This document shows positions 46,048 to 56,690 of a stretch of DNA of 64,000 nt, one piece after another; the stretch's first letter is position 1, and the number at the start of each line of letters is the position of its first letter. Source of the stretch: Hydractinia symbiolongicarpus (taxonomy: Eukaryota > Cnidaria > Hydrozoa > Anthoathecata > Hydractiniidae); the NCBI RefSeq assembly GCF_029227915.1, contig NC_079879.1, forward strand, positions 23,268,501 to 23,332,500. The letters are read 5' to 3'. The notes under the pieces were generated by a model that ran no database searches, had not been told where the DNA came from, and saw only the letters and a program-made list of their open reading frames with translations. The translations under genes and the position numbers were made by a program.

Positions 46048-46828
46048 TTTTATTATATACCCAAAAGAGATTGTTATAATTAATATTACTTATTTTGTTT
46101 TGTGTTTGTTTTGTTTTCGTTTCATTTTATAGTGTAGATCGAAACATTTTTTTGTGAAATCGACATGTTTTCGAAATGTTGTTGAAATCGACACGGTACA
46201 AAGAGACAAAAAGTTCATTTGATGTTTTTGTAAAAAGAATTTTCTCGACAAAAACGTTCCCGCCATTTCACGTGTTTGGAAATCGACCAATGAGAAAACG
46301 GACCACTAAGAAACAAGCAATCACAGTTAATTACGATAAAAATTAATGAGGCGGAAAGGATAAAATCAAAACATGCGTTTACGAATGTTTTGTCAAAACT
46401 ATTGTTACGTCACAAGCATTGAATAATACGGGTGGAATACGATTATTTATTCAATGGCTGTTTTTGCTTACGGGTACATAATAATATATGTTATTTTATG
46501 TAGTAATATACGAAGTTTTAAATTTACAAATTTTATATGTATATGTAGTTTTAAGTAGAGAGAGAGAGAGAGAAAATATTTGTTTATATATATAATAGCT
46601 AGCTAGCTAGAAAAAATCCAGTACACTGGAACCTTGAGTTCACCATTCACAAAGTCAGGGTCGGCGAATTGATTCGTGAAGTGGAGGCAACATCCAAAAT
46701 AAAGCCTTACATTGTCGCATAACAAAGATTCTAAAATTCGTTTCTAGCAAAAAAGTGTTCGCCAGCCCTGAAAGTCTTTTTTTTTAATTTTTTAAATTAT
46801 TTATGATTCACTGAGTGTTTTTACTTAC

Positions 46829-47044
46829 CACATGCTTACACAATGTGCTTCATCTACAACACAACTGACAACATTTTCTTGGTAAACAACTTTTTAGAAA
46901 TTCTCGTCCTCTGACACTAAGCAGAGATTCTGGGTGTGCAAATACTAGTTTTAATTCGCAATTTTTAATTGAAATTGGTATTTCAGGCTCACTATTTTCA
47001 TCACATGAAACCAATTTTTCAAACGCCAATAACATCATATCCAT
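46829..47044 (-). pseudogene. RecQ-family DNA helicase exon, frameshifted
   Basis: On minus the frame from 47044 reads NCELKLVFAHPESLL then GREFLKS. After a one-base frameshift it continues as ENVVSCVVDEAHCVSMW and ends at a good GTAAGT donor (46828-46823). The (V/F)xxPESLL stretch followed by the VVDEAHC Walker B (DEAH) box is typical of RecQ helicases. Such helicases unwind DNA 3' to 5' in repair. The upstream coding sequence is cut off at 47045 by Helitron-derived DNA, and no downstream exon was found, so this is a relic. It could be a transposon-amplified RecQ copy rather than a cellular gene. Confidence 0.6.
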
Positions 47045-47945
47045 TTTATACCTGTTGCCTTAATCGTATAGATCTTGAAACGCTGATCAAGAAAATGTAA
47101 AGGATCATGTATCTTTGACAAACGGTTGCAAATATATTGGGGTTTAAAGGTCTGTTGATATCATCATCAACCTGTTCATTCCGAAATGGATTCGGGTACT
47201 CAGATTTGGGAAACTTACCCAAATTGCTCCCAGGTGGTCCCTAGTTACCCACGCAGTGAAAAATGACTGACGTCACCACTTCGTTTCTAATTCTTTGCCC
47301 CAGGAACTATCAAGTATCTACACTTTCTTAGTACTGCTAATAAATATACATCATATGTGGTAAAAATCCTTTTCTAACTATGGCTCAAAATAAAATACTT
47401 TTTATCATTGACATTTGTTTACATTTTTCTTCCAGGGCCTCGCTTAAATAATTTTTCACGACGATTTTTTTTGGTGTAATTTTCCGAGCAAATTGCAAAA
47501 TCGTTTTAACGAGTCTAAATTATGCTAACAGGTGCAGTTAATTATTACAAAATATTAAGTTTTGCAAATATTTATCAACCCAGATTGGGTTAAATAACAA
47601 TCAAAACATTTGCTTTGACATGATTGGATCAAAGGAAACAATCCAGCTTCGGGAACTTTAAATTTTCATGAATGCACCACTTGCTTCAGGGACACGCTTA
47701 CTACAATAGTTTGGATAGCTGTTGTGTCTCTTTCTCTTTTAATAATATCTCTATGAGTGCACTGTAATGGCTTCAATTATTTAAAGCAAGATATAGACGT
47801 TCAAGTAGTGCTATTGACGTCGCGCCTTAACGTCAGAAAATTGATCATTTCAGACATACCTTTTTCGGCGACATCAAAGGAAAATGAAGATATGCACATT
47901 GCCTGTTACAGACACACACATAGACACACAGTATTGCTTACCATA
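47045..47945 (-). mobile_element. Helitron-derived copy, ends eroded
   Basis: Left part 47047-47275 matches the CCTGTTGCCTT...GTATAGATC block of other copies. Right part 47860-47930 is the inverted CTTTGATGT(C/T)GCCGAAAAA and CTGTAACAGGCAA region found just inside the 5' end of the Helitron at 34518. It truncates the RecQ relic. Confidence 0.5.
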
Positions 47946-48335
47946 AAAGCAGCTGTGGAGCCCAAAAGCAATTTTCTTCAAAATAGAATACAACCAGCTA
48001 AAGTTTTATTTAAGCATGAATATTTCATCAATCTTTAATCAAACCTTTCTTTCTCTAAGATTAAACCAATTGCGGGATCATACAAATTATTTATATCAGT
48101 GTTTTCAGAGCTCCGCAATATAAGCAGAAAGAAAGAAAAATTATTTTGTGTATGAACGGGCCATTACTGACATAATGAAATTGTTTATTTCAATCCAAAG
48201 TAATAAGGGCTATTTTCGCAAGCAAAAATGCACTAAAGGTTCACCCGTCCTCTATATATGCTACATTTCGTGTGTTTCGCTACTGCGGTTACCATTGGCG
48301 CAAAGACTGAAAGATAACATCTATTTATTTAGAGA

Positions 48336-48545
48336 CTAGTGGTCAATCAATGGAAAAATCCACAGGGTCGCCCGTCCTTTATAAATAACAGTAAGAGAAG
48401 ACGGCTATTATTAAAGAAACTAGTCGGTAGCTAGTGGATGAATCCACGAGTTCGTCCGTCTCTTATATACCTCATTTTGCGCGTCTCGCTACTGTGGTTA
48501 CCATTTTGCGTAGTGGCAGAAAGACGACGGATATTATTACAGAGC
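48336..48545 (-). mobile_element. Tandem train of two mini-Helitrons
   Basis: On minus, unit 48545-48420 (126 bp) starts near CTCTGTAATAATATCCG and ends CTAG at 48420-48423 after a GTGGATTCATCCAC hairpin. Unit 48419-48336 (84 bp) starts TTTCTTTAATAATAGCCG and ends CTAG at 48336-48339. A further CTAG lies at 48546-48549. Confidence 0.7.
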
Positions 48546-48949
48546 CTAGTCGGGGGACTCGGCGTCGAACCATAGGACCGGCGATTTGCACAAATGTTTC
48601 GCGGCTGCGCATTGTTGCGAATTATAACTTTTATTTTCATCGCATAGTAAAAGTTTCATAACTGTTTACCTCGCTTCGCGACTTCGCCGCAGCGGGGAAA
48701 CCATCGCGCAGTGCGTTGTTGCTCTAAATAATTTTTTTATTAGTTATTTCATCGTTGCGCTGAAGATTAAATAATTTTTTTTAATAGTTATTTATAGCTC
48801 TTCGTGACTTCGGCGCAGCGGCGAAACTATTGCGGAGCGTAACGTTGCGCTAAGGGTTAGGGTTAGGTTGCAAAACATTACCGAAGTCGCTAAGGCCATT
48901 TTCAAAGGTATATGTCATCCAAGAACTATAAAACATATGAATATACAAT

Positions 48950-49110
48950 TGCGAAACACTTTGTATAGGTGCCTGCGGCGAAATATCTGTGCAAATCGCC
49001 GCCCTACTCGTCGAAACGTCGGGTTAAGGCACAAGTAACTGCGTGACCTGGTGTTAAACGCTCGGTAGAGCGCCTAATAAGAATCGCAAACTGTGTCAAA
49101 CGCAAATCGC
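48950..49110 (-). repeat. Inverted relative of the 26990-27715 repeat
   Basis: Contains the complement of GTTCAACGC...AGTTACTTG...GCTTAACCC. As at 27.7 kb it flanks a mini-Helitron train. Confidence 0.45.
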
Positions 49111-49300
49111 AATTGGTAGAGCTAAAAGAGCTTACTGCAGAAAATGTATACATTCAAAAAGGTCTATAAGAATTATTGAGAGATTCACTTTTTAACCAGA
49201 AGTAACTAAGGATCTAGCTAGATAGATACAACTTCAACACGAAAATAAATGATGTTGGCTAGGATAGAAAGCTCTTTTTTACTGAATAGTAATAACTAAG

Positions 49301-49326
49301 GCTAGCTAGCTAGCTAGCTAGCTAGG
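49301..49326 (+). repeat. (GCTA)n microsatellite
   Basis: Uninterrupted GCTA units; shorter TAGC runs are scattered through the window. Confidence 0.9.
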
Positions 49327-49903
49327 TCACTGTAAGAATGCTTCTTAAAAATCTTCGTCACTAGCTAAAATCCTGAAATTGGTGCGTCAAAGATGTGGAC
49401 ATAGCTAAAAAGCTTGTCAATATATTTATATCAACATGTAATAACATAAATGTTACAAAAATAAAAAGCTTTTGGAAGACAAAAACCTCAAACAGACCTA
49501 AAAAGATGCAATCTTTAGCGAGTAAAAAGACATGCAAGTCCCTTTTAAATTATATTTCCTTGACAGACAACATTATCTTTCTATATTACATCAGAAGTGA
49601 AGAAAAACTAAAAAAAACTTTTGACATTTATCTTGTCATTGATTTCCATTTCTCTAAAAAGTTCGAGTTATCAGAAGAAATTAAACCCAGGGTGCACTAA
49701 AAATGGGTCGGATTAACGAATGTTTGAGTTATCCGAGATACGAGTTAACCGGAGTTTTTACAAGAAAGTATTAACAAAAGTTCGAAGGACCCAAGAAAAT
49801 AGATTAAGATAATAAAAGTTCGTTCCAACAACAACGACTAAAATGGCAACAACAACAGAGTTGTCAGAAAGAAATAACAAATAAATAATAAACACAAATA
49901 AAT

Positions 49904-49929
49904 GATAATAATAATAATAATAATAATAA
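49904..49929 (+). repeat. (ATA)n microsatellite
   Basis: A run of ATA/TAA triplets, bordered by two copies of AAACACAAATAA. Confidence 0.9.
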
Positions 49930-50109
49930 ACACAAATAATACGAATAAGTGAATGTCGCGTACTTGGCAACAAAAATAGCGTAAAAATCGTGACAAAAAA
50001 ATAGAAAAACAGACCAGCAAAATCATCAAATCTATTTACAAGTTTGATCTTGCATAATGTTATAACCTACCACCGCAATGAAAAATAGTTACTTGTTAAA
50101 AATGTAAAC

Positions 50110-51186
50110 TTAGGGTGTAAGTTTGTCAGTAAAACCAGCCAGGCCAGTAGTTGTTCCGTTGTTTATACGCTTCCTGGTTGTACTTTTGGCTCGTATCGGA
50201 ACGCAATGTTGATGATGTGCGTACAATGTTAAACAAGGATTTAACACTTTAAATTTCAACTTGTTTTGAAACACCCATATAAAGTAGTTTTCCAGCCCAA
50301 ATTTATTCTGTTCTATGTCGAGAATTTCTAAAATCTCTTTCGTAAATATGTCTTTAACGTGATATGCAAATACATCATGACTACCCAAATACGCAAATGT
50401 TTTACAATTAGCGGAATTAACGTTGGTATTGAAACAATTGGAGTTATACGCTGGTTGTCGGGTCAACGCGTACATTAGGCGATTTTCTGACATTACTTTA
50501 TAACTGACCTGATCCCAGCCTTTTCCAAACAAAATATCCTGCTGTCCTATGACCACAATTCTATCCATAAAGCATCCAGCCGCAAATTCCACATACGTTT
50601 TTATTGTGTGCTGTTTAGAAAGATGTTGTATCACCAAATTTTCGCTGTTAACCAAATTTAACGATGAGAGGTAGTCCACAGCTTCAAGCGAATCGACGAA
50701 TACATAAATGGATTGTATATTTTCATGATTTAAGTTTAATTGCATGGTTTCAACTACTTCGTACAGTCTAGCATCAATTTCTTCATTTGTTGGGGGTCTA
50801 CTCCCCGATATCTCACTCTTGTCTCGATGAAATTTCTCAAAGTACGGAATAAAATCAGTCATTAAAATCATTTTCATCTTTTTTGAGTCTTCCATTTTTG
50901 CTGGTGGAATACATTCTCCATGAGCTATTTTTGCCTTGTTTTTTTTATTCATTTTCAAGTTACGTTGGTATTTAAAATATTCAATTTTCTTTTCAGGCAA
51001 ATCTATAGCTATAGTGCGGAGAAACACCTCTTGTGGTAATACTTGCGTTACTTCAACTTTCTCCGGTTTTGGCACACCAAATGCATTTGTATAACAATAC
51101 TCATTGCCTTTGAGTTTGTATAAAGTGCAGAAAAGAGTGATTAAAGTTAACCCTAACAAGATGTAGGGGGCTTTTCCTTGATACAT
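50110..51186 (-). CDS. Type II membrane protein, possibly glycosyltransferase-like
   Basis: An uninterrupted 358-residue frame runs from ATG 51186-51184. A TTTTTTAG acceptor lies about 20 bp upstream, so an intron in the 5' UTR is likely. A short basic N-terminus is followed by one hydrophobic segment (YILLGLTLITLFCTLYKL, about residues 8-25), then a charged stem and a folded domain of about 250 residues. Conserved-looking blocks are IQSIYVFVDSL, VVIGQQDILFGKGWDQVS and YLGSHDVFAYHV. The topology and the DxD-less QQDxxF and GSxDVFAY blocks recall Golgi lumenal transferase-like proteins of unassigned function; that is weak inference. It is the only apparently intact non-transposon gene in the right half. 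Confidence 0.75.
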   Translation of the reverse strand: MYQGKAPYILLGLTLITLFCTLYKLKGNEYCYTNAFGVPKPEKVEVTQVLPQEVFLRTIAIDLPEKKIEYFKYQRNLKMNKKNKAKIAHGECIPPAKMEDSKKMKMILMTDFIPYFEKFHRDKSEISGSRPPTNEEIDARLYEVVETMQLNLNHENIQSIYVFVDSLEAVDYLSSLNLVNSENLVIQHLSKQHTIKTYVEFAAGCFMDRIVVIGQQDILFGKGWDQVSYKVMSENRLMYALTRQPAYNSNCFNTNVNSANCKTFAYLGSHDVFAYHVKDIFTKEILEILDIEQNKFGLENYFIWVFQNKLKFKVLNPCLTLYAHHQHCVPIRAKSTTRKRINNGTTTGLAGFTDKLTP

Positions 51187-51199
51187 CTTTTGAAGAACG

Positions 51200-51959
51200 T
51201 CTTCTAAAAAATAAATAATTCAATAATTACTGGCTGATTTTAATATTTTATTAATATAAAAATCAGCCAAAAAACTTTATGTATGAGTTTTTCCCTATCA
51301 ACGGATTTTTTTAATGAAATGATTTTTGATTTTCGCAAAATTTTTTTACGCGAAAATTGTTCTAAAATTACAATTCGTAAAAGGCTTTTTCGCAAAATTT
51401 TGTGATTATTTTACTAACTTCATAATAACAAAAATTATTCAGATGTACAATGGAGCTGATAACATATTCCTTTTAAGGGCTAGTTTATCTCTGTAGATCA
51501 TAAAATCTCCTTAATTTCAAAAAGAAAATTGTTTTGTGCCGATGTTTTGACAATGAAGTCGTTAAACGACGCCATACAACAAGAGAATCGATGATCTTTA
51601 ACAGCCGTAGACTGGGTGCTATTAACACGCTTACCCGTAACCGGTGACACTCCTAAGTGATCAGAAGCTCTTACTTTCAAGAGACGTAATGTGTTTGATT
51701 ATTATTAAAAAAGAAATGGCAATTCTGTAATCACTGACTAAAATAAGAAAAGAAAAGGGGAAAATTATTATGTAATCACGTAATTCGTGAACAACATTAT
51801 GTTACAATTTTTCGCTGATGATTTAAATTTCTTGCTGTTCCTTGTCCATACAACACTTATAAAATATCATGCTGCAGAATACAACCGTCCATCATCCAAC
51901 ATAAGCCTCATTTGATCGTTTTTTTCACTTAATGTCCGCATTATTATTTTCTCTAGTAA
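51200..51959. other. No supported gene
   Basis: AT-rich DNA with several TTTTCGCAAAATTTT-like palindromic pieces at 51330-51400, which look like transposon debris. It lies between the membrane-protein gene and the virus-like cassette. Confidence 0.4.
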
Positions 51960-51980
51960 TTGCAACATACTTGTCCCTTA

Positions 51981-52334
51981 TCATCTTAAACTCATCATTA
52001 CCAATCTTTCCATCATCCAAACCCTTGGTATATGAGCAACGATTATTACCATCGATAATTTCAGTTTATCGATCATGATTAAATGCTTGTTTATTTTTCC
52101 CCCACATATTTTGATGAAGTTTGATATTGGTAGGATCGACAGACCGATAATGGTGCTTAGTGATCCAAATGCGATAGATCCTGGCAAACCAATGACTGTT
52201 AGTACCGATGTTAAGGCTCCTGCACCCGACACAGTACTCACACATTCTGCCGCACTTACATAATTACACGCTATAGATGACCTCTTGAAATGTTTTTTAT
52301 ACTTATATGTAAGTTTCTCCTTTGTTGACCTCAA
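51981..52334 (-). pseudogene. Virus-like cassette: small hydrophobic protein
   Basis: An open frame of about 117 residues without an ATG. It starts basic (KYKKHFKRS), then has a Gly/Ala/Ser-rich hydrophobic region with two potential membrane segments around residues 35-75. The C-terminal third looks frameshifted. It is the only gene of the cassette on minus. Confidence 0.45.
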
Positions 52335-52337
52335 TTC

Positions 52338-52588
52338 ACTCTAGTATCCGTGTACGATACCGGAATTGTGGTTGGCTTATATTTCTTCAGGTGGAGCAAA
52401 TGGAATTTTCGAATAAGTTTCTTCAACTTCCATTTTTATTTGCCAGGGCAAAAGTAATGGATATGAAGGATTTTAGTGACGCGAATTTTTTTATGGAATG
52501 TTGATGATACGACTGAGCAGGTAACTTCTTTTATTGATGATCCCGATACTGAAATAATAGATAAGGTGACTACGTCTAATTTCTGACA
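52338..52588 (+). pseudogene. Virus-like cassette: structural-type fragment
   Basis: Two frame segments read SIRVRYRNCGWL to KDFSDANFFMEC, then EQVTSFIDDPDTEIIDKVTT after a frameshift near 52500. No domain is recognised. It is the first plus-strand gene of the cassette. Confidence 0.4.
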
Positions 52589-52605
52589 ACAGACTAGAGT
52601 GGGGT

Positions 52606-52804
52606 ATGATCAAGGTGGTTTACTTTTATGAAGAAAATGAGGGAGGGTTGGGTTCCATGGCGGATGCCAAACGTTATATTTTTTTCAAGGTAGAAGGGAA
52701 AAAGCTATTTTATAAACCCGAGGGTAAGCGTCCTGTGGAGTTAATAAATGGAGATGGCAGTTTAAAGTCTTCGAAAACGTTGTCAAGTGTCCTGGGTAAG
52801 AGAT
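52606..52804 (+). pseudogene. Virus-like cassette: gene fragment left of transposon
   Basis: The frame reads YIFFKVEGKKLFYKPEGKRP and onwards to the transposon edge at 52805. The coding texture continues at 53796 on the other side, so this is one gene split by insertion. Function unknown. Confidence 0.45.
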
Positions 52805-53795
52805 GTTACACCCAGATATGTCGCAATCAACGTGATATGTCGCATGCCGGTAAATGTCGCAAGTCAACAGTAAATGTCGCAAACCCAACGGTAAATGTCG
52901 CAACAGCAAATGTCGCACCAAAATAGATAATCAACGGTAAATGTCGCACAGATAGAAATTACCATTACTCACAAAATGTTCTACAACATAAGTATCACTG
53001 AGGGAAGGAATTTTCTTATTATGGACTTCCACAGTGCCGTTTGATCAACTACTGGTGTTTCAAAACAGTTAGTTTTTATCCGTACTAAAATATCATACTC
53101 TTCTTCGGTAAGAGCTTTTATGGTCCTCTCCTTAACAGCAGACGCGCCTCCAAAATAAGCGAGAAAAAACTACAAGTATACTACAGTCTTCATCGTTTAA
53201 AGAATGCACGATTCACAAGTATCTAATATTGTTGGTGTCCTTTAAATCAACGTCCTAAATTCAGTCCGCTAAAAAAAGCCAAGTTAATTAAATACGATTG
53301 AAAAATATTTCTATGCTGACAGTAATATGAATCTGTAATCTTCTACAGCACATCTAATTTCAAGGCAATCAAAACTCGTAACAGTTTCAAAGTTCATTGT
53401 TCATTGTTTCAATACCTTTAACAATAGGGACCCGCGCCGCTATTCAAAATTTATGATGCAAAACTATCACATTGAGCATTATTATGAAAGGTGCAGGTGG
53501 TTTATTCTTTCTTTATAGTCAAGAAATATTTATAATAATGTTATTTAATAAAAAAACGTTTGAAACCATGAAAAAAATTTGCGACATTTACTGTTAATTG
53601 TGAATTTCTGTGCGACGGTTACTGTTAATTTTAACGTTCGAGACACAAAATTATTTGCGATATTTACCATTGGGTTTGCGACATTTACTGTTGGTTTGCG
53701 ACATTTACTGTTGATTTGCGACATTTACCGGCGACTTTGGGACATTTACCGTTGATTGCGAATTTCACGTTGATTGCAACATATCCTGGTGTAAC
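52805..53795. mobile_element. Non-autonomous DNA transposon with subterminal repeats
   Basis: Inverted termini GTTACACCCAGATATGTCGC and the complement of GCAACATATCCTGGTGTAAC run about 35 bp with few mismatches. Inside the left end are five copies of GGTAAATGTCGCA-type repeats, and inside the right end about seven complementary TTGCGACATTTAC copies. Length is 991 bp, with no ORF of note. A target duplication is not obvious. The superfamily is undetermined. Confidence 0.8.
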
Positions 53796-54113
53796 GCCGG
53801 TTTTCCTATCAATGCTATAAATAAGGGAATTGTACCGAGGCACAACTCATCGGAAGAAACTGAGATAGTGGAGATAAAGAATAAGATACCGAATGCTAGT
53901 AAAGTAAATGAATCGGGGAACAGTGAGGTGGTTGGTGTTGCAGATAAGGTATTTAAACGCGTTGGAGAGCTTAGTATTATTGAAATGGATAGAGAGACAC
54001 CTGAATTTAGAAAATATCTGAGTGAGATTATGGGTCTCGATAAGTCTTTACGGATTATTAGGGGTGCATTGAAGACTGCTACGGCGAAATATGTGAGAAG
54101 CAGAAGAAGTTGA
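53796..54113 (+). pseudogene. Virus-like cassette: gene fragment right of transposon
   Basis: The frame continues from 53796 to a TGA at 54111-54113. It reads FPINAINKGIVPRHN, then a lysine/asparagine-rich segment, then a helical C-terminal part ending YVRSRRS. It is presumed to be the 3' portion of the gene at 52606-52804. Confidence 0.45.
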
Positions 54114-54202
54114 TTTGTGGGCAGGAGGTGAGTTGAGTGATGATTATATGGAGTTGAGGAAAAGGGTTGAGGATAGGATTGAGAGGCGTAAGGTTGATTT
54201 GA

Positions 54203-54731
54203 ATGTGCATAAAAAAGTTAATGAATACTGATGTTTCTCGGAAGTTAAGGATAGGGATCTTGTTTAGGGGGCAGGGGATTACCGTTGCCTTTATACTTAC
54301 GGCTATTGGTATGTCAATTAGTGCTATTGTGTTGGCTGTGGAGGGTGGTGGTAGTGGTGGTAGTGGTGGTAGTGATGGTAATGATAGTGGTGGTGGTGGT
54401 GGTAGTAGGGGTGGTAATACTGGTGGTAAATCTAAGGGTGGTGCAAGTGAATGGATTAAGAAACAGTTGGGGCTTTATCTAGGTTATAGGGTAAACTTGG
54501 TGACAAAACGTTGGGTGTACTTCCTGGTCGTATTGGTTCTGTTTTGGCGTGGGTGTTTAATGCTGCAAAGGAGACTGTAAAGCTCTTTCCCGATCATTTA
54601 TGGACGACTTTTGCAGGTGTGGAAGACATAGTTATATTATATCTCACAAGAAAAAAAATATTTATAAATATAAAAAAGGGAGCAAGTTATCCAGTTGGTA
54701 AGGGGAGAAATTATATCCTTTGAGGGTGAAA
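54203..54731 (+). pseudogene. Virus-like cassette: Gly-rich membrane protein
   Basis: ATG 54203. A hydrophobic segment (ITVAFILTAIGMSISAIVLA) is followed by a Gly/Ser tract encoded by GGT triplets (54345-54430). An amphipathic ASEWIKKQLG block comes next. After a frameshift near 54490 the coding texture continues in another frame (RIGSVLAWVFNAAKETVK, LWTTFAGVEDIV). Single-pass Gly-linker membrane proteins of this kind are common in virion or lysis modules; that is inference. Confidence 0.5.
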
Positions 54732-54779
54732 GGTTTACATAAACATAGAATTTACATGACACAGTAAGATTTTGTTGAT

Positions 54780-55260
54780 TTTACAATTTCCAATGTGTTT
54801 ACAAACTATGGTGTATGGGTTTATCTTAATTGGGCACCAGATGCAAGACGTAAAAAAATTAATCTTAATAATTTTCAGGATGACAACAAATTATGGAACA
54901 GTGATAAATATTTTGGATATTGGCCTGTACAGTTAGGGTTTGCTATCTACTGTGCACCAATATGTTTAGGTATTTAAGTTGAACATTTAGAAAAAGGAAA
55001 TAGAATGTTGAAGGCTTTGTATAGGTTTCATACTTATTATCATGTTAGGGAAATATTACATAAACTTCAGGTAAAACTACCGGGTGAGACAGGTTTCTCT
55101 CAGTATGAGAACAGTTGGTCGTGTAAGGGTTATAATAGTGTTTGTGATAAATAAGGTGCAAATAGAGATTCTAAATATGGCCGTGATGAGTCGGAGGAAC
55201 CTATGGCGGTTATGTCAGTTTTTCTAATTATGTTATTGTTAATTATGGTATTCTGATATG
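54780..55260 (+). pseudogene. Virus-like cassette: unknown gene fragments
   Basis: Short frames such as FTNYGVWVYLNWAPDARRKK and, from about 55005, LKALYRFHTYYHVREILHKL show coding texture. Repeated stops interrupt them. No domain recognised. Confidence 0.35.
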
Positions 55261-55860
55261 GTGTATTCAGGATGGATTATTGATAAGAGTAGGGGTTTGA
55301 CGAGAAATGATTTACCATTGATTTCTGAAAGCGTAAGAAATGTTATTTGTTGATTGTTAGTCAGGTTGGGCAAAAAGGAATATTTATCATCCGGATGTGA
55401 GACGGAGCTATCTTAAAAACGAGAGGTTATTATTATGAGAGCTGTTGATATTGATGATGATATTAAGAGATATAAAAAGTTTATTGAAAAATGCCATGAG
55501 TAAGGTTGATTTTCCTGTGACTTATTGAGTGAATATGCGGCCGTCAGATATGTTGGTCAGGCTTGGTGATGTTGAGGGTTATGATTATAGTACTAAACTT
55601 GCGAGGCTACCATGAGGATTAAGGTTACTAATGTTGAGGTTAATAGTCCACATGTTCCAAAGTCTAGTAATAATGTTACGGTTTTATTTGTCGGTAGAAT
55701 AATTGGATTATTTTTGGTTCTACGTAAATGGCGAGTGCGATAGCTATGATGATTGGTTCGACTGTGGTTAATGTTGCTGCGTTTAGTGATTGGAAGAGAA
55801 TTAGACATGATAAAACTTTGGAGAAACCTACAGAGGCAAGAGATAGATTTAATGAGTAAA
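55260..55860 (+). other. Virus-like cassette: unreadable spacer
   Basis: G/T-rich on +, with multiple stops in all plus frames. Probably more decayed coding sequence of the same cassette. Confidence 0.3.
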
Positions 55861-55877
55861 GGGTTGAGAAGATCAAT

Positions 55878-56490
55878 ATGATTAATAGAACGTTGAGAGG
55901 GGAGAGAGAGGCTAGGAATGATTTCAGTGAGTATGGTACTGCTATGAGAAAGTATTATTTGATTACTAAGACTAAGTTACCGGAATTGAAGGAACCTAAG
56001 TTGAGTGACTATTATGTCCTAGTAAGAAACAGAAGATGGGGGGATTGTGTTTGGGGTATTATCTGTGGGGTAGGTAATATGTGAGGATTACAGATATTAG
56101 TGCGGTTTGTGAATTGAGTTTACTTAGTGAAAATGACATTGAGGTTGGATTGGTTAGTGCCAGTTTCATTTTTTCATGTTATAATGTACTTGCGGATGAG
56201 AGAGTTTCCTCTGGTGGTACGGAAAAAATATTGAAGGCAGGATTTTATACGTTTAGTGAGCTTATAGAATTTGTTGGAGGTATTATTTTGATAAGCAAAG
56301 CGGGAAGATTAGTATTGATGCCGATGTTGTTATGCCGAAATATTTAAGGGAAATGGTTGAGGCGTTGGATACGTTTGATGGTCTTAGGTGGTTGTCATTT
56401 AGATTGGAAGAGTTAAATAGTTGTGATAATTCAGTGGATGGAGTTAGGTGTAATGATTTATATAGATGGCATGTAGGTGGAAAAGAGATT
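55878..56490 (+). pseudogene. Virus-like cassette: unknown gene, multiple frameshifts
   Basis: Frame segments are 55878-56084 (EREARNDFSEYGTAMRKYY, then a KLPELKEPKL block), 56081-56347 and about 56290-56490 (DADVVMPKYLREMVEALD). They follow one another in different frames, as in a gene of about 200 codons with at least two frameshifts. Confidence 0.4.
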
Positions 56491-56690
56491 TGATATGGGA
56501 GCGTGGTTAATGTGGAACCTAAGAATATTTTGTATAAGAGATTGTCGTGGGCGAATATTCATTCCCTAGTAAAGTGGTTTTGCATTTTAGAAAAAAAATC
56601 TTGGTGAATAGAAAATGTATGGGAATGTTGCTGCCTTCAAGAAGTTATAGAAGACAGCGTGGAATTAAAGGTTTGAAGTAGCATATATCG

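Noticed and set aside
48434-48661. Opposing open frames of about 70 codons
   Set aside because: They fall in mini-Helitron units and adjacent repeat sequence.
52840-53760. CRISPR array
   Set aside because: Repeats are short, irregularly spaced, inverted between the two ends and bounded by terminal inverted repeats in a eukaryotic genome; a transposon explains them.
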